Assembly (NCBI GenBank): GCA_023432405.1
Contig: JAEYUQ010000015.1
Span: forward strand, 1 to 64,000
Direction: 5' to 3'
DNA length: 64,000 nt
From: Actinomycetes bacterium
GTDB taxonomy: Bacteria; Actinomycetota; Actinomycetes; Mycobacteriales; Mycobacteriaceae
The notes beneath the pieces were generated by a model that had not been told where the DNA came from, searched no databases, and worked only from the letters and a program-made list of their open reading frames with translations. Every line of letters begins with the position of its first letter. Positions within the stretch are counted from its first letter, which is position 1. Below, in pieces: positions 17,092 to 27,731 of this stretch. The position numbers were made by a program, and so were the translations under genes.

Positions 17092-18678
17092 GTGATAGAC
17101 GTGCCATTCACAAGGCGTGTGCTATTGAAGCGTGTTACCACACTCATTGTGTCAGTAACCCTTGCCCTGTCAGTGGGAGGCTGTGCTCTTTTCACTACCG
17201 AGGAGGACTTCACCGATTACTTCGGCTATCTCTTCCCAGGTGCAGCTGTAACCTCCAACGCCGCATCCTGGGATGGAGTTTCCTCTCGAGCCGATGCCAT
17301 TGCTTCGAGAGTCTACCCAGGGGTGTACTCCCAAGGGCCAAACGGAGAGAGTATTCCCAATACAGATCTCATTTCAGTTGAAACAATGCCGGCTCCTGTC
17401 CGTACACTGCGCTATACCATTTCGGAGAATGCTCAGTATTCTGACGGGCAACCTCTCACCTGTGATGATTACCTCTTAGCATTTACTGCCGGAGTGATGA
17501 CGCCCCTCTTTGACTCTTTTGAGCCCCAAGCTTTTGAGGTGGATCGTCTGGATTGTTCCCCCGGAGCTAAAACTTTTACGGTGATTTTTAAGGGTGACGC
17601 TGGTCTGAGATGGCGTTACCTTTTTGGCCCTGGAAGTGTTCTACCGTTTCATGCCATTGCTGCAAAAGCTGGAGTAACACAAGAACAGCTACATCAAGCC
17701 CTTCTTGATCGCAATGTAGAAGCGCTGGCTTCCGTGGCTCAGGTGTGGAATCGTGGTTTTCGTTTTGACTCTTTCGATTCCTCTCTGCAGGTGGCCTCAG
17801 GGCCATACCGCATTGAAGGTATAGGTAGTTCAGGAGAGGTCAAGCTTGTGCGCAATGATCTCTATGCGGGAGACCCTGCCACTCTCGAAACCCTTGTCTT
17901 GTGGCCACGCAATTCTGACAAAACCAAACTCCAAGAGTCCCAGTCCATCAAAATTGCTGATCTTTCTGCCGATGATGGGCAATGGATTGATCCCGAAGAT
18001 TCTAAAAATACGGTGGAAATACAGCGGATTTCCGGCTCAATGGTGGATTCCCTCGTCCTGTCTCAGCAGGGAGTGTTGGAGTCCCCGGAAGCAAGAACAC
18101 AGTTTGCTGCCTGTATTGACCATAACGCTGTGGCTCAAGCATCTTCCGAGGCAGCAGGGGTTCAGGTGTTACCCACAGCCTTGCACGTCGTTTCCCCCAA
18201 TGATCCGCGGGCCTCCGGCTTAGCGTCTATCAATGACAACCTCATCAAGCCAAACCCGCCTGTGGCTTCTCTTCTCTCCGGTGCCACTATTCGGATCGGT
18301 TATAGCCAGCCGGATTCTCGGAAGAAAGCTATGGTTCAGGCGATAAGCCAGTCCTGTTCTCAATTCGGAATCACCATTGAGGACGTGTCTGGTACTGCTG
18401 GAACAGTCGGTACCATGCCGGAGGGGGCAGACGCCATTTTGCTCTCCTTAGACCCACAGGTCGCTTACCCAGTGACAGGTTCTGGGGATACTGCCTCCAT
18501 AGAGGCTCTTCTTGCTGCTGAAACTCGGGAATGGAACAACCCTTCAATCATTCCTCTGGCAGCCGAGCCCAAGGTTTTCCTCATGGATAAGAGAGTTACC
18601 AATGTTGCGATCAATCCTCACCTCACTGGGATGGGGTGGAACATGGATAGGTGGAGAGTAGGTAAAGTTTCTCGCTAA
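17092..18678 (+). CDS. Peptide-type ABC transporter substrate-binding lipoprotein
   Basis: A 528-residue exported lipoprotein. Basic FTRRVLLKR, a hydrophobic stretch and the lipobox LSVGGC (Cys about 30) give a clear class II signal. The body belongs to the family 5 extracellular solute-binding proteins (dipeptide/oligopeptide type), seen in [26 protein letters not shown]. No permease or ATPase genes are nearby, so it is an orphan at this locus. A conserved lipoprotein also sits between secF and apt in corynebacteria and mycobacteria. GTG 17092 is used; GTG 17101 is an alternative. The true ligand is unknown. Confidence 0.88.
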   Translation: MIDVPFTRRVLLKRVTTLIVSVTLALSVGGCALFTTEEDFTDYFGYLFPGAAVTSNAASWDGVSSRADAIASRVYPGVYSQGPNGESIPNTDLISVETMPAPVRTLRYTISENAQYSDGQPLTCDDYLLAFTAGVMTPLFDSFEPQAFEVDRLDCSPGAKTFTVIFKGDAGLRWRYLFGPGSVLPFHAIAAKAGVTQEQLHQALLDRNVEALASVAQVWNRGFRFDSFDSSLQVASGPYRIEGIGSSGEVKLVRNDLYAGDPATLETLVLWPRNSDKTKLQESQSIKIADLSADDGQWIDPEDSKNTVEIQRISGSMVDSLVLSQQGVLESPEARTQFAACIDHNAVAQASSEAAGVQVLPTALHVVSPNDPRASGLASINDNLIKPNPPVASLLSGATIRIGYSQPDSRKKAMVQAISQSCSQFGITIEDVSGTAGTVGTMPEGADAILLSLDPQVAYPVTGSGDTASIEALLAAETREWNNPSIIPLAAEPKVFLMDKRVTNVAINPHLTGMGWNMDRWRVGKVSR

Positions 18679-18745
18679 GGAGTCCGTGTTCCATGAGCTC
18701 TCAAGAGGTTCACTCTCAACCTGTCGTGAAGAAAGAAGTCCAGTT

Positions 18746-19312
18746 ATGACATCCCTTAACACAGACGATGAGTCTTTTACCCAGGTATCTCGCGCTCTCC
18801 AAGAGCATATTCGCAGAGTGCCCGATTTCCCGGAACCCGGAGTGATTTTTGAAGACCTTACCCCGGTTCTGGCTGATGCCGATGCTTTCCAATTGGTCAT
18901 AGACTCCCTGGCTCGGGCCGCTCAGCAGTATCGTCCTGACATCATCGGAGGTCTAGATGCTCGTGGATTCCTTCTAGGTTCTGCGGTGGCCTACACCCTC
19001 GGTATGGGGATTGTCGCCATTCGTAAGGCTGGCAAGCTTCCACCACCAGTGCTCACCCAGGAATATGAACTCGAGTACGGTACAGCTGCTCTTGAGATTC
19101 CGCAGGCTGGCATTGATATCAATGGCAAAAGAGTTGTCCTTGTCGACGACGTGCTTGCAACGGGAGGCACCCTCCTAGCTGCTCGTAGTCTTCTGGAGTC
19201 AGCGGGCGCAGAGGTGACAGGGAACGTTGTGATTCTGGAAGTTCCTGCTTTGGGGGGTCGCGCTAAGCTGAAAGGAAGCCCCTTGACGGTGATTGGTTCG
19301 GCTACTGCCTAA
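18746..19312 (+). CDS. apt: Adenine phosphoribosyltransferase
   Basis: A 188-residue purine salvage enzyme making AMP from adenine and PRPP. The N-terminal [13 protein letters not shown] and [12 protein letters not shown] are typical of APRT, and the PRPP-binding loop is [13 protein letters not shown] (about 130-142). ATG 18746 with GAAAGAAG upstream gives the family length; the frame continues back to 18686. It lies directly before rel, an order that is widely conserved in actinobacteria and links purine salvage with (p)ppGpp metabolism. Confidence 0.95.
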   Translation: MTSLNTDDESFTQVSRALQEHIRRVPDFPEPGVIFEDLTPVLADADAFQLVIDSLARAAQQYRPDIIGGLDARGFLLGSAVAYTLGMGIVAIRKAGKLPPPVLTQEYELEYGTAALEIPQAGIDINGKRVVLVDDVLATGGTLLAARSLLESAGAEVTGNVVILEVPALGGRAKLKGSPLTVIGSATA

Positions 19313-19362
19313 GCCTGGTCAATCACGGGTGTGCTCACGGTGGAGCAGAAAGGTGGAGTCTG

Positions 19363-21645
19363 ATGGCCACAGATCGTTCTAAGCAGCAGTCTGCTAATCC
19401 AGTGCGAACGATGTCTGCCCGCTTAGCACGCAGTCTTACTAGCTCACGATCCAAAAGCAACCCGGTTCTCGATCCGCTCTTGTCTATCCACAAGGAGTTT
19501 CACCCCAAGGCTGATGTGGATCTGATCTCCCGAGCCTGTGACACGGCTGAACGTCTCCATGACGGTGTTTTCCGCAAGTCGGGAGATCCCTATATCACTC
19601 ATCCGCTGGCTGTTGCCACCATTGCTGCGGAGATAGGTATGGATACCACAACGGTTGTTGCGGCTTTGCTCCACGACACCGTTGAAGACACTGAATACAC
19701 CCTCGAGAACCTCACAGAGGATTTCGGGCTGGAGGTCGCTCGTCTAGTCGATGGTGTTACCAAACTGGACAAGCTGGCATTAGGAGCCGCCGCAGAAGCG
19801 GAAACAATTCGCAAAATGATTGTGGCAATGGCAGAAGACCCTCGTGTTCTGGTCATCAAAGTGGCTGATCGGCTTCACAATATGCGTACTATGCGTTTTC
19901 TGCCCCCGGAGAAGCAGGCGCGGAAAGCTCGCCAGACTCTCGAGGTAATCGCGCCGCTAGCTCATCGCCTGGGGATGGCGAGCATCAAGTGGGAACTGGA
20001 AGATCTGGCCTTCGCTATTTTGTATCCGAAGAAGTATGACGAGATTGTTCGGCTTGTAGCTGATCGAGCCCCGGAGCGGGATCGTTTTCTCTCGGAGGTC
20101 ATTAGCCGTATTTCCAAGGAGTTGAAAGACAACAATATCGACGCTGAGGTGGTTGGACGTCCCAAGCACTACTGGTCTATCTATCAAAAAATGGTTGTGC
20201 GCGGACACGACTTTGATGAGATTTTTGACCTCGTGGGTATCCGTATTCTGGTGGAAAACCTCAATAACTGCTACGCAGCTATCGGTGTGGTCCACTCTGT
20301 TTATTCAGCAATGCCGGGGCGTTTCAAGGACTATATTTCCTCTCCCAAATTTGGTGTGTATCAGTCTCTCCACACCACTGTGATTACTCCAGGAGGAAAG
20401 ACTCTTGAGGTTCAGGTGCGTACCCATGAAATGCATTACAACGCCGAGTTTGGGATAGCTGCTCACTGGAGGTATAAGGAGTCTAAATCTGGAGCCAAGG
20501 GCGACGATGAGCTTAATCAGATGTCCTGGATGCGCCAGCTTTTAGATTGGCAAAAAGAAGCAGCAGATCCCAATGAGTTCCTGGATTCTTTGCGCTACGA
20601 CCTCACCGCCAAGCAGATTTTTGTGTTCACGCCAAAAGGCGATGTGATTAACCTTCCTTTCGACGCCACTCCGGTGGACTTTGCCTACGCCGTCCATACT
20701 GAGGTGGGACATCGCTGTATTGGTGCGAAGGTGAATGGGAAGCTTGTGGCTTTGGAATCCACCTTGCATAACGGGGATAAGGTTGAGATTTTCACCTCCA
20801 AGGACAAAAACTCCGGGCCTTCGCGAGATTGGAAGGATTTTGTTGTCTCTGCACGGGCAAAAACGAAGATCCGGCAGTGGTTTGCCAAGGAGCGTCGAGA
20901 GGAATACCTCGAAGCCGGAAGAGATGCACTAGCTGCGGAAGCTCAGCGCGGGGGCTTGCCACTGCATCGGCTGTTTACGGGGAAGTCTATGAAGGCTGTT
21001 GCTGCAGAGCTTCACTACCCCGACATAGACGCCCTCTATACCGCCATAGGCTCAGGATCTGTCTCCGCACAGCATGTGGTCAATAGGCTGATGGCTGCCT
21101 TTGGTGGGGAAGAGGAAGCCGCCGACACCTTCGTGGAGCGCACACCATTACCTGAAATTCTGAATCAGAAAACCAAGGATGAGCTTCTCGAATCATCCAC
21201 TGGCGTGCTGGTGCAGGGATCACCCGATGTGATGGCCAAGCTGGCTCAATGCTGTCACCCGGTTCCAGGGGATGAGATCTTCGGCTTCGTCACCCGAGGC
21301 GGAGGAGTCTCGGTACATCGTATGGATTGCCCCAACTCTCAGCAGCTACATTCTCACCCGGAACGCATTATTCAGGTCTCGTGGGCAATGGAGGGGTCCG
21401 GAGCTGCCTTTGCAGCAACTCTCCATGTGGAGGCTCTTGATCGTGGGGGGCTTCTCTATGAGGTCACGAAGGTTCTCAAAGACCTCAATGTCTCCTTGGT
21501 TTCGATGAATTCCCACACCAACAAAGAGCGCATTGCAGAATTCCGATTCACTTTCTCAGTATCAGATACAAAGCAGCTGGGCGCTCTTATTACCACGCTA
21601 CGTAACACCGAAGGTGTCTACGATGTCTTTCGCGTGATGCAGTAG
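19363..21645 (+). CDS. relA: Bifunctional (p)ppGpp synthetase/hydrolase Rel
   Basis: A 760-residue long RSH protein. The N-terminal hydrolase domain has the metal-binding HD motif in [11 protein letters not shown] (about 102) and intact upstream His residues. The synthetase domain carries [12 protein letters not shown] (about 265) and [17 protein letters not shown] ([12 protein letters not shown]), the helical/zinc-finger region with [10 protein letters not shown] (about 629) and a C-terminal ACT/RRM domain follow. Both active sites look intact, so the protein should make and degrade the alarmone. ATG 19363 has AAAGGTGGAG upstream. Confidence 0.97.
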   Translation: MATDRSKQQSANPVRTMSARLARSLTSSRSKSNPVLDPLLSIHKEFHPKADVDLISRACDTAERLHDGVFRKSGDPYITHPLAVATIAAEIGMDTTTVVAALLHDTVEDTEYTLENLTEDFGLEVARLVDGVTKLDKLALGAAAEAETIRKMIVAMAEDPRVLVIKVADRLHNMRTMRFLPPEKQARKARQTLEVIAPLAHRLGMASIKWELEDLAFAILYPKKYDEIVRLVADRAPERDRFLSEVISRISKELKDNNIDAEVVGRPKHYWSIYQKMVVRGHDFDEIFDLVGIRILVENLNNCYAAIGVVHSVYSAMPGRFKDYISSPKFGVYQSLHTTVITPGGKTLEVQVRTHEMHYNAEFGIAAHWRYKESKSGAKGDDELNQMSWMRQLLDWQKEAADPNEFLDSLRYDLTAKQIFVFTPKGDVINLPFDATPVDFAYAVHTEVGHRCIGAKVNGKLVALESTLHNGDKVEIFTSKDKNSGPSRDWKDFVVSARAKTKIRQWFAKERREEYLEAGRDALAAEAQRGGLPLHRLFTGKSMKAVAAELHYPDIDALYTAIGSGSVSAQHVVNRLMAAFGGEEEAADTFVERTPLPEILNQKTKDELLESSTGVLVQGSPDVMAKLAQCCHPVPGDEIFGFVTRGGGVSVHRMDCPNSQQLHSHPERIIQVSWAMEGSGAAFAATLHVEALDRGGLLYEVTKVLKDLNVSLVSMNSHTNKERIAEFRFTFSVSDTKQLGALITTLRNTEGVYDVFRVMQ

Positions 21646-21684
21646 AGCGCCCGGATCACTGAGATCGTCTAAGGAGTGATGTGC

Positions 21685-22527
21685 TTAGGATTCCACCGTG
21701 GCAGAGGTAATTGTGACTTCCTCCACAGGGGATTCGGGTGAATCAGCCTTGGTGCCCTTCTCGGCAATCTTGTCTAAGACCTTCAGACCTTCTTCGTTGA
21801 TAGAACCGAAGTAGGTATAGGTGGGGGTGAGGGGGGAGTCTCCGTAGTTCATGAAGAACTGAGATCCTCCCGTGTTCTTACTGCCGGTATTGGCTACGGC
21901 AAGGGTTCCCCGACCGTAATTGACCGTCTGAGTGCTATCCAATGATCCGTCAGCAGGGAACTCATCCGGAAGCGTAAATCCTGGACCACCTGTTCCTGTT
22001 CCAGTGGGATCACCACATTGCAGGATCTTGATACCTTCGGTCATCAGGCGGTGGCACACAGTGTTATCGAAGTACTTGGCTTTAGCAAGCGACACAAAGG
22101 CGTTGACTGTGCATGGAGCCACGGAACGATCCAGCGTCAGTCCAATATCACCCTGGTTAGTCACCAGATTGAGGTTGACAGTTCCCTTGGTGGAAACATC
22201 TTTTCCATTGGGGAGGGCTACTTTCTTGGATGCCTTGTCCTCGGTCTTGGTGTAGGAGCACTGAACGGTGGCAGGAAGCGGGGTTGCCAGGGACGTCGGC
22301 AAGGGAGCAAAGGTTGTCTCCGGTGCGCTGCTGCTCGATTCAGCCTCGGTGGTTGAGGTATCGCTGGACTGGGAGTTTGCCCAGTAGATACCTCCCGCAA
22401 TGAGCACGATGATGCCTGCGGACACCGCGGCAATCTTGACAGGTTTGGCTGCTTCAGTATAGTCACGGGTTTTAAGGGATCTCTCTAACTTCTTGAGAGC
22501 CTCATCGCCTCGTTCTTTATTTACCAC
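21685..22527 (-). CDS. ppiA: Membrane-anchored peptidyl-prolyl cis-trans isomerase, cyclophilin type
   Basis: A 280-residue cyclophilin with a short cytoplasmic Lys/Glu-rich start, one membrane helix (about 32-50), a Ser/Thr/Pro linker and an extracytoplasmic PPIase domain. The domain shows HRLMTEGIKILQCGDPTGTG and SQFFMNYG; the usual FxxQ segment is altered (ILQCGD), so activity may differ. It should fold exported proteins. The start is GTG with AAAGGA eight bases upstream. The gene converges with rel and is divergent from tpx. The place after rel is conserved in mycobacteria and corynebacteria. Confidence 0.93.
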   Translation of the reverse strand: MVNKERGDEALKKLERSLKTRDYTEAAKPVKIAAVSAGIIVLIAGGIYWANSQSSDTSTTEAESSSSAPETTFAPLPTSLATPLPATVQCSYTKTEDKASKKVALPNGKDVSTKGTVNLNLVTNQGDIGLTLDRSVAPCTVNAFVSLAKAKYFDNTVCHRLMTEGIKILQCGDPTGTGTGGPGFTLPDEFPADGSLDSTQTVNYGRGTLAVANTGSKNTGGSQFFMNYGDSPLTPTYTYFGSINEEGLKVLDKIAEKGTKADSPESPVEEVTITSATVES

Positions 22528-22650
22528 GATCAGTCCTTTACTAGGTTAAGCAGGATTTCGGGTTCCAGACATGAATTATGACGTCGCAAAGTATAGCGGG
22601 AACCTTGTTCCACTCGGCCGTGACTCTATGCAGGCGCCCGGAATAATCCA

Positions 22651-22663
22651 TACACTAGTCAGC
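22651..22663 (+). promoter_or_regulatory. Leaderless promoter of tpx
   Basis: The hexamer TACACT (22651-22656) is followed by exactly seven bases and the tpx ATG at 22664, and no Shine-Dalgarno sequence is present. Transcription should start at or next to the A of the start codon. Confidence 0.65.
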
Positions 22664-23161
22664 ATGGCTACTGTAAAAATCAATGGAACCGCTACAACCA
22701 CCGTCGGGGATCTACCCGCAGTGGGAGACCAACTTCCTGAATTCTTCGTCACTGGATGTGATCTAGGGGACATCTCTGCAGCAGACTTCGCCGGACAGAG
22801 ACTTGTTCTCAACATTTTCCCCTCGGTGGATACAGGGGTCTGCGCTGCTTCGGTGCGACGATTCAACCAAGAGGCGGCCGACCTCGACAACACCACGGTC
22901 CTGTGTATCTCTGAGGATTTGCCCTTCGCGCAACAGCGGTTCTGTGCCGCTGAGGGAATTGACAACGTGGTTACTGGATCTTCCTTCCGCTCTTCCTTTG
23001 GTAAGGACTTCGGCGTCACATTAGCTGAGGGAGCAATGAGTGGGTTGCTTGCTCGCAGCGTGATTGTGGCAGACGCATCGGGAACTATTACTCATGTAGA
23101 GCTGGTGCCCGAGGTGACCACGGAACCCGATTACGACGCCGCTCTGTCCGCTCTTCAGTAA
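22664..23161 (+). CDS. tpx: Thiol peroxidase (Tpx, atypical 2-Cys peroxiredoxin)
   Basis: A 165-residue peroxiredoxin that reduces peroxides with thioredoxin-type donors in the cytosol. The peroxidatic Cys is in [14 protein letters not shown] (about 60) and the resolving Cys in [12 protein letters not shown] (about 94), the Tpx arrangement. The family start [14 protein letters not shown] is present. ATG 22664 (MATVKING) is chosen over the longer frame to 22571, which would run through the promoter; the mRNA is probably leaderless. Confidence 0.95.
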   Translation: MATVKINGTATTTVGDLPAVGDQLPEFFVTGCDLGDISAADFAGQRLVLNIFPSVDTGVCAASVRRFNQEAADLDNTTVLCISEDLPFAQQRFCAAEGIDNVVTGSSFRSSFGKDFGVTLAEGAMSGLLARSVIVADASGTITHVELVPEVTTEPDYDAALSALQ

Positions 23162-23174
23162 ACCGACACTGGCC

Positions 23175-23816
23175 ATGAGTATTACGCGCAGCGTCATTGG
23201 ACCGTATGCCACAAACTGCTACATCGTGGCTGACGCCACTAGTGCTACCGTTCTGGATCCTGGTTTGGGTGCTACTGCACTGGTGGAGAGGTATCTTTCA
23301 GAGAATCCGAACCTGGTTCTGGACCGCATTGTGCTGACACATGGCCACCTCGATCACAGTTGTGAAGCCGGACAGCTTGCGCGCCTTTATGGAGCTACTG
23401 TTTACGTCCATGAGGCCGATGCGTTCATGCTGGATCATGGTGCCGGTATGCCCCAGGAGATGCGTGAGATTTTCCACGCTGAGCGTATGGCACTTCCTGA
23501 GAACCTGAAATTCCTCGTCGACGGGGACACCCTCGATCTGGCTGGAGAAAGCTATCGTGTCCGTCACGCTCCTGGTCATTCTCCCGGCTGTGTCATGCTT
23601 GAGGGCCAAGAGATTGTGTTTTCTGGTGATGTGCTCTTTAGAGACTCTATCGGCAGAGTGGATCTGCCGTTCTCAGACCCGGAGACCATGATGACCTCTC
23701 TGCGCGAGGTTGTTATTCCCCTTGACGACGCCCTCGTTATCCTTCCCGGTCATGGAGACGCCACAACAATGGAGCGCGAAAAGCGCAGTAATCCCTTTTT
23801 ACAGGGGCTGAACTAG
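23175..23816 (+). CDS. MBL-fold metallo-hydrolase, glyoxalase II-like
   Basis: A 213-residue metallo-beta-lactamase-fold protein with the zinc site THGHLDHSCEAG (HxHxDH, about 55-62), a further His in HAPGHSPGC, Asp in FSGDVLFRDSIGR and His in LPGHGDATT. The pattern matches the hydroxyacylglutathione hydrolase-like group found next to hisS in many actinobacteria. Without glutathione in these organisms the substrate is probably another thioester, possibly a mycothiol adduct; that is inference. It starts 13 bases after tpx and precedes hisS. Confidence 0.88.
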   Translation: MSITRSVIGPYATNCYIVADATSATVLDPGLGATALVERYLSENPNLVLDRIVLTHGHLDHSCEAGQLARLYGATVYVHEADAFMLDHGAGMPQEMREIFHAERMALPENLKFLVDGDTLDLAGESYRVRHAPGHSPGCVMLEGQEIVFSGDVLFRDSIGRVDLPFSDPETMMTSLREVVIPLDDALVILPGHGDATTMEREKRSNPFLQGLN

Positions 23817-23835
23817 GGCGTACCTGAGGTGCCAG

Positions 23836-23848
23836 TAGAGTTGAGCAG
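23836..23848 (+). promoter_or_regulatory. Leaderless promoter of hisS
   Basis: TAGAGT (23836-23841) is followed by seven bases and the hisS GTG at 23849. The bases between do not form a usable Shine-Dalgarno sequence. Confidence 0.6.
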
Positions 23849-25129
23849 GTGACTGACTCTCAAAAGTTTCGTGCTCTTTCTGCGCCCAAAGGTGTACCAG
23901 ATTATGTTCCTCCGTCGAGTTCACGCTTGGTAGCGGTTCGTGAGGCGTTTGTGCGTCAGGCTCATCTTGCTGGATATCAGCACATAGAGCTGCCTATTTT
24001 TGAGGACACAGTGCTTTTTGCCCGAGGGGTGGGGGAGTCTACCGATGTTGTAACCAAAGAGATGTATTCCTTTGAAGATCGGGGAGGACGCTCTGTGACC
24101 CTGCGCCCAGAAGGAACAGCTGGGGTGATGAGGGCCGTCATAGAGCACAGCCTGGACCGTGGACAGCTTCCAGTGAAGCTCAACTATTTCGGTCCCTTCT
24201 TCCGTTATGAGCGTCCTCAGGCCGGGCGTTACCGCCAACTTCAGCAGGTTGGTGTAGAAGCCATCGGTGTCGATGATCCGGCGCTGGATGCAGAAGTGAT
24301 TGCGATGGCGGATCGTTCCTATCGCAGTCTGGGGCTGAAGCAGTTTAGGCTCGAGATTTCCTCTCTTGGAGATCACAACACTCGCCCCGCCTACCGACAG
24401 AAATTGCAGGATTTTCTCTTTTCTTTGCCTTTAGATGAAGAAACGCGGCATCGCGCCGAAATTAACCCTCTGAGGGTTCTGGACGATAAGCGCCCAGAGG
24501 TGCAAGAGATGACTGCTGAGGCCCCCCTCATGGTGGACTATCTGGACGATCATTGCCGCGAGCACTTCGAGACTGTCACTGGGCTTTTGGATGACTATGG
24601 GGTTGAGTACGTCATTAATAAGCGCTTGGTGAGAGGGCTAGATTACTACACAAAGACGTGTTTCGAGTTTGTTCATGAGGGGCTAGGCGCCCAGTCCGGT
24701 ATAGGCGGTGGTGGCAGATACGATGGCCTCATGGCACAACTTGGAGGCCAAGACCTCTCCGGAATCGGGTACGGCCTGGGGGTGGATCGAACTGTTCTTG
24801 CTCTTGAAGCCGAGGGTGTTGACCCCATCGGGAATGCGCGAGTGGATGTATATGGGGTGCCCCTGGGAGCTGGAGCACACAAAGTTCTCTCCAAGGTCAT
24901 CAACGAGCTTCGTGAGGCGGGGATACGCAGCGATATGTCCTATGGAGGGCGAGGACTCAAGGGCGCTATGAAAGGTGCAGATCGCGCGCAAGCCCACTTC
25001 GCACTGGTTATGGGGGACGATGAGCTGTCCTCAGGCTCAGTGACGGTGAAGAATCTGCACGATCATTCCCAAGAGACCTGCTCTTTGAGTGGTATTGTCA
25101 CGTACCTAGCACATCGCCTGGGGCAGTAA
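23849..25129 (+). CDS. hisS: Histidyl-tRNA synthetase
   Basis: A 426-residue class II synthetase for tRNA-His. Motif 1 region [17 protein letters not shown], motif 2 [17 protein letters not shown], the two histidine-specific motifs LVRGLDYYT and [11 protein letters not shown], and a C-terminal anticodon-binding domain are all present. Length is normal. GTG 23849 is probably the 5' end of the mRNA. The gene converges with a transporter that could carry histidine. Confidence 0.97.
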   Translation: MTDSQKFRALSAPKGVPDYVPPSSSRLVAVREAFVRQAHLAGYQHIELPIFEDTVLFARGVGESTDVVTKEMYSFEDRGGRSVTLRPEGTAGVMRAVIEHSLDRGQLPVKLNYFGPFFRYERPQAGRYRQLQQVGVEAIGVDDPALDAEVIAMADRSYRSLGLKQFRLEISSLGDHNTRPAYRQKLQDFLFSLPLDEETRHRAEINPLRVLDDKRPEVQEMTAEAPLMVDYLDDHCREHFETVTGLLDDYGVEYVINKRLVRGLDYYTKTCFEFVHEGLGAQSGIGGGGRYDGLMAQLGGQDLSGIGYGLGVDRTVLALEAEGVDPIGNARVDVYGVPLGAGAHKVLSKVINELREAGIRSDMSYGGRGLKGAMKGADRAQAHFALVMGDDELSSGSVTVKNLHDHSQETCSLSGIVTYLAHRLGQ

Positions 25130-25134
25130 CCAAG

Positions 25135-25198
25135 GAGTACTCGGCTCGGTCCCACTGCGGTATTCAACCTGAGGTCCTAGGAAGGTTCACGAGTACTC
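25135..25198. repeat. Inverted repeat between hisS and the transporter gene
   Basis: Two copies of the self-complementary octamer GAGTACTC (25135-25142 and 25191-25198) flank an inner AACCT/AGGTT pair (25166-25170 with 25183-25187), so the convergent gap can fold into a nested hairpin on either strand. It may be a bidirectional terminator, although no T run is present. Confidence 0.5.
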
Positions 25199-25222
25199 AC
25201 CGAGGAAGGGCAAAACCCGTCA

Positions 25223-26593
25223 TTACAGAACCATTGCGGCAATCCACCCAGCAATAAGCAGTGGAATGTTGTAGTGGAGGAATGTGGGAATCACGGATCC
25301 TCGGATATGGTCGTGCTGACCATCTGCGTTGAGCCCAGCAGTAGGCCCCAGGGTGGAATCAGAGGCTGGAGAACCGGCGTCGCCAAGGGCCCCTGCCGTG
25401 CCCACAAGAGCCACAGTGGCCATTGGGCTAAATCCCATTGAGATACACAGTGGTACGTAGATGGTGGTGATGATTGGCAGTGTGGAGAAGCTAGATCCAA
25501 TACCCATAGTGACAATGAGGCCCACCACGAGCATGGCAAAGGCTGCAGCCATCTTATTGCCGGCAAACAGATCTGCAGTGGCGGTGACAAGGGTTTCCAC
25601 ATCCCCGGTGGCGTTCATCACAGAGGCAAAGCCATTGGCAGCAATCATAATGAAACCTATGAGCGCCATCATTTTCATTCCACTACTGAAAATGTCATCG
25701 GCTTTCTTCCAGGTCACAGCTCCCGTAATCATAAACACAGCAAGACCAGCCAAGGCCCCCACCAACAGAGAGTCCGCCTCGGTGTCCATAGCCTGTAACA
25801 CAACCTGAATAATGAAGGTGACCACGATAGCGATAACGGCAACTATCATCTTGTAGCGGGAGAGAGGCTGGGCACTGCTGGCAGAGGTATCGCCCGATGA
25901 CTGCTCAGTAAGCTCCACATCCTCATAGTCACGGGGTGCTCGGTAACTGAAGAATACAGCGATTAGGAGACCGACGAACATCCCTAAGGCGGGAATGGCC
26001 ATTGTATGAACAATGTTGATACCTTCCGTGGACATACCGGCATCCTCAATGTTGCCGAGCAGAATCTCGTTGAGGAAGACATTGCCGAAGCCAACCGGAA
26101 TCCACATATAGGTGGTGACTAAGCCAAAGGTGAGAATACACGTCACCATGCGTCGATCCAGGTGAAGGCGATTCATCACGGGAAGCAGTGGTGGGACCAG
26201 AAGAGGGATAAACGCGATATGAACAGGGATAACATTCTGGCTCATAATCGCCATAGCCCACAGGCCGGCGAGCATACCCCACTTTGTCCACATTTCTGCC
26301 TTGGGGTGCGCGTCAGCGCGTTCGGGATCCATTTTTTTGATGAGCCACTGGGCAAGAAGCTGAGGCAGACCGGATTCTGCTACAGCCATTGCAAAGGCGC
26401 CAAGGAGGGCGTAAGACAGCGCGATCTGAGCGCCGTCGCGAAGCCCCTCTTGGAAGGCCACCATTGTATTGCTGAGGCCCAAATCACCTAGGAGGCCACC
26501 CACGAGGGCGCCAATAAAAAGGGATAGGACCACGTGAACGCGGCAGACTGCCAAGGTCAGCATGACTATCACCGCGATAAGAACTGCGTTCAT
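25223..26593 (-). CDS. Na+/H+ antiporter-family (NhaC/YuiF-like) transporter
   Basis: A 456-residue polytopic membrane protein with about 11-12 predicted helices, beginning MNAVLIAVIVMLTLAVCRVH. The family signature is seen in SYALLGAFAMAVAESGLP, AIMSQNVIPVHIAFIPLL and the C-terminal GTAGALGDAGSPASDSTLGP. Annotated relatives are called Na+/H+ antiporters, but the Firmicutes homologue YuiF has been predicted to be a histidine permease because it belongs to histidine T-box regulons. Here the gene is next to, and convergent with, hisS. A leaderless promoter precedes the ATG. Confidence 0.88.
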   Translation of the reverse strand: MNAVLIAVIVMLTLAVCRVHVVLSLFIGALVGGLLGDLGLSNTMVAFQEGLRDGAQIALSYALLGAFAMAVAESGLPQLLAQWLIKKMDPERADAHPKAEMWTKWGMLAGLWAMAIMSQNVIPVHIAFIPLLVPPLLPVMNRLHLDRRMVTCILTFGLVTTYMWIPVGFGNVFLNEILLGNIEDAGMSTEGINIVHTMAIPALGMFVGLLIAVFFSYRAPRDYEDVELTEQSSGDTSASSAQPLSRYKMIVAVIAIVVTFIIQVVLQAMDTEADSLLVGALAGLAVFMITGAVTWKKADDIFSSGMKMMALIGFIMIAANGFASVMNATGDVETLVTATADLFAGNKMAAAFAMLVVGLIVTMGIGSSFSTLPIITTIYVPLCISMGFSPMATVALVGTAGALGDAGSPASDSTLGPTAGLNADGQHDHIRGSVIPTFLHYNIPLLIAGWIAAMVL

Positions 26594-26606
26594 GGTGATA
26601 AGGATA
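26594..26606 (-). promoter_or_regulatory. Leaderless promoter of the NhaC/YuiF-like gene
   Basis: On the minus strand TATCCT (26606-26601) is followed by seven bases and the ATG at 26593. No Shine-Dalgarno sequence lies between. Confidence 0.6.
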
Positions 26607-26656
26607 AATAATGGCTGTGCCAGGTCCTAACACCAGCCCGCAGTCTGGAGCTTCTT

Positions 26657-27538
26657 CTAGGAGCTATAGGCGTTGCGACCTAGATAATCGCAGGTACCCA
26701 TGCTTCCATACCGATAGCCTCGCATAAAGGCATCTGTGCGCTGCTCAGCGGAACCATGAGTCCATGATTCGGGGGAAACTCGTTGCCCAGCGCTCTTTTG
26801 GATGGTGTCATCCCCAATAGACTTTGCAGTCTCAATCACTGTTTGGATTTGGTCTTCACTGATCTGCTCCAAGAGAGCATCGGAGCCGTCATCAGCGTGG
26901 TGTGCCCAGATACCTGCATAACAGTCGGCTTGAAGCTCAATTTTTACAGCATTGGAATCAGGACCCGGATCGTTATAGTCCGAGAGGGACAAGGTTCCCT
27001 CAATATCCTGGATTCCATGACCAAACTCATGGGCAACGACGTATTCCTGTGCCAGTGGAGCATTAGATCCTCCCATTCTGGCCAGCTCGTTAAAGAATGA
27101 GGTGTCGAAATACGCGGTGCGATCCCCAGGACAGTAGAAAGGCCCAGTGCTTGATGAGGCAGAACCACAGCCGGTGTTGACTGCATTTTTGAAAATAGTC
27201 AATCCAGGGGCTTCGTATTGCAGGTTGGCTTGTTCAGGAAGAATGGAGGTCCAGACCTGATCTACTGACTGTGCAGTAGCTATGATGCGGCAGTCATCGT
27301 ACTTATTGGCAGAACCGGGATCCGCGCAGTGCTCAAAGTTCTGGGACTGTGCAGTGCTCCCTTGCCCATTCGTAGCAATGTTGCCCGCTCCGGATAACAG
27401 AGCTGACGGATCTCCGGTGAGGAAGAAGATAATTCCTCCGACAACGAGAGCGCCGATACCGCCGCCTGCTATCATTCCGCCGCGTCCACCGCCAGATGCT
27501 CGACTGGCATTGACTTCTACATTGTCCCGAAAGGTCAT
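26657..27538 (-). CDS. YpfJ-family neutral zinc metallopeptidase
   Basis: A 293-residue putative membrane-anchored protease. A short cytoplasmic N-terminus, a Gly-rich membrane helix (GGGIGALVVGGIIFFL, about 25-40) and an extracytoplasmic domain are predicted. The zinc motif is HEFGH (about 170-174), with a downstream ELQADCYAGIWAHH glutamate as the third ligand, matching the family known as YpfJ/zinc metallopeptidase. Four Cys residues in the outer domain could form disulfides. The substrate is unknown. A near-consensus -10 (TAAAAA) lies seven bases before the ATG. Confidence 0.9.
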   Translation of the reverse strand: MTFRDNVEVNASRASGGGRGGMIAGGGIGALVVGGIIFFLTGDPSALLSGAGNIATNGQGSTAQSQNFEHCADPGSANKYDDCRIIATAQSVDQVWTSILPEQANLQYEAPGLTIFKNAVNTGCGSASSSTGPFYCPGDRTAYFDTSFFNELARMGGSNAPLAQEYVVAHEFGHGIQDIEGTLSLSDYNDPGPDSNAVKIELQADCYAGIWAHHADDGSDALLEQISEDQIQTVIETAKSIGDDTIQKSAGQRVSPESWTHGSAEQRTDAFMRGYRYGSMGTCDYLGRNAYSS

Positions 27539-27731
27539 GGCTTCATTTTTACATGAGAGATATACCTCCCAGCTACCGGTTCCCGTGTATTCCTGGGTGT
27601 TGGGAAAGACTTTTCAGGGGATTTTAGACAGTGGTCAAGCCGGGCTAACACTCACTCACTGAGGCTCTCGCGCTAGACTGAGGCGCTAAGAAAACCTCGC
27701 TCTTTAATCTTCTTGGAAGGACTGTGATACC

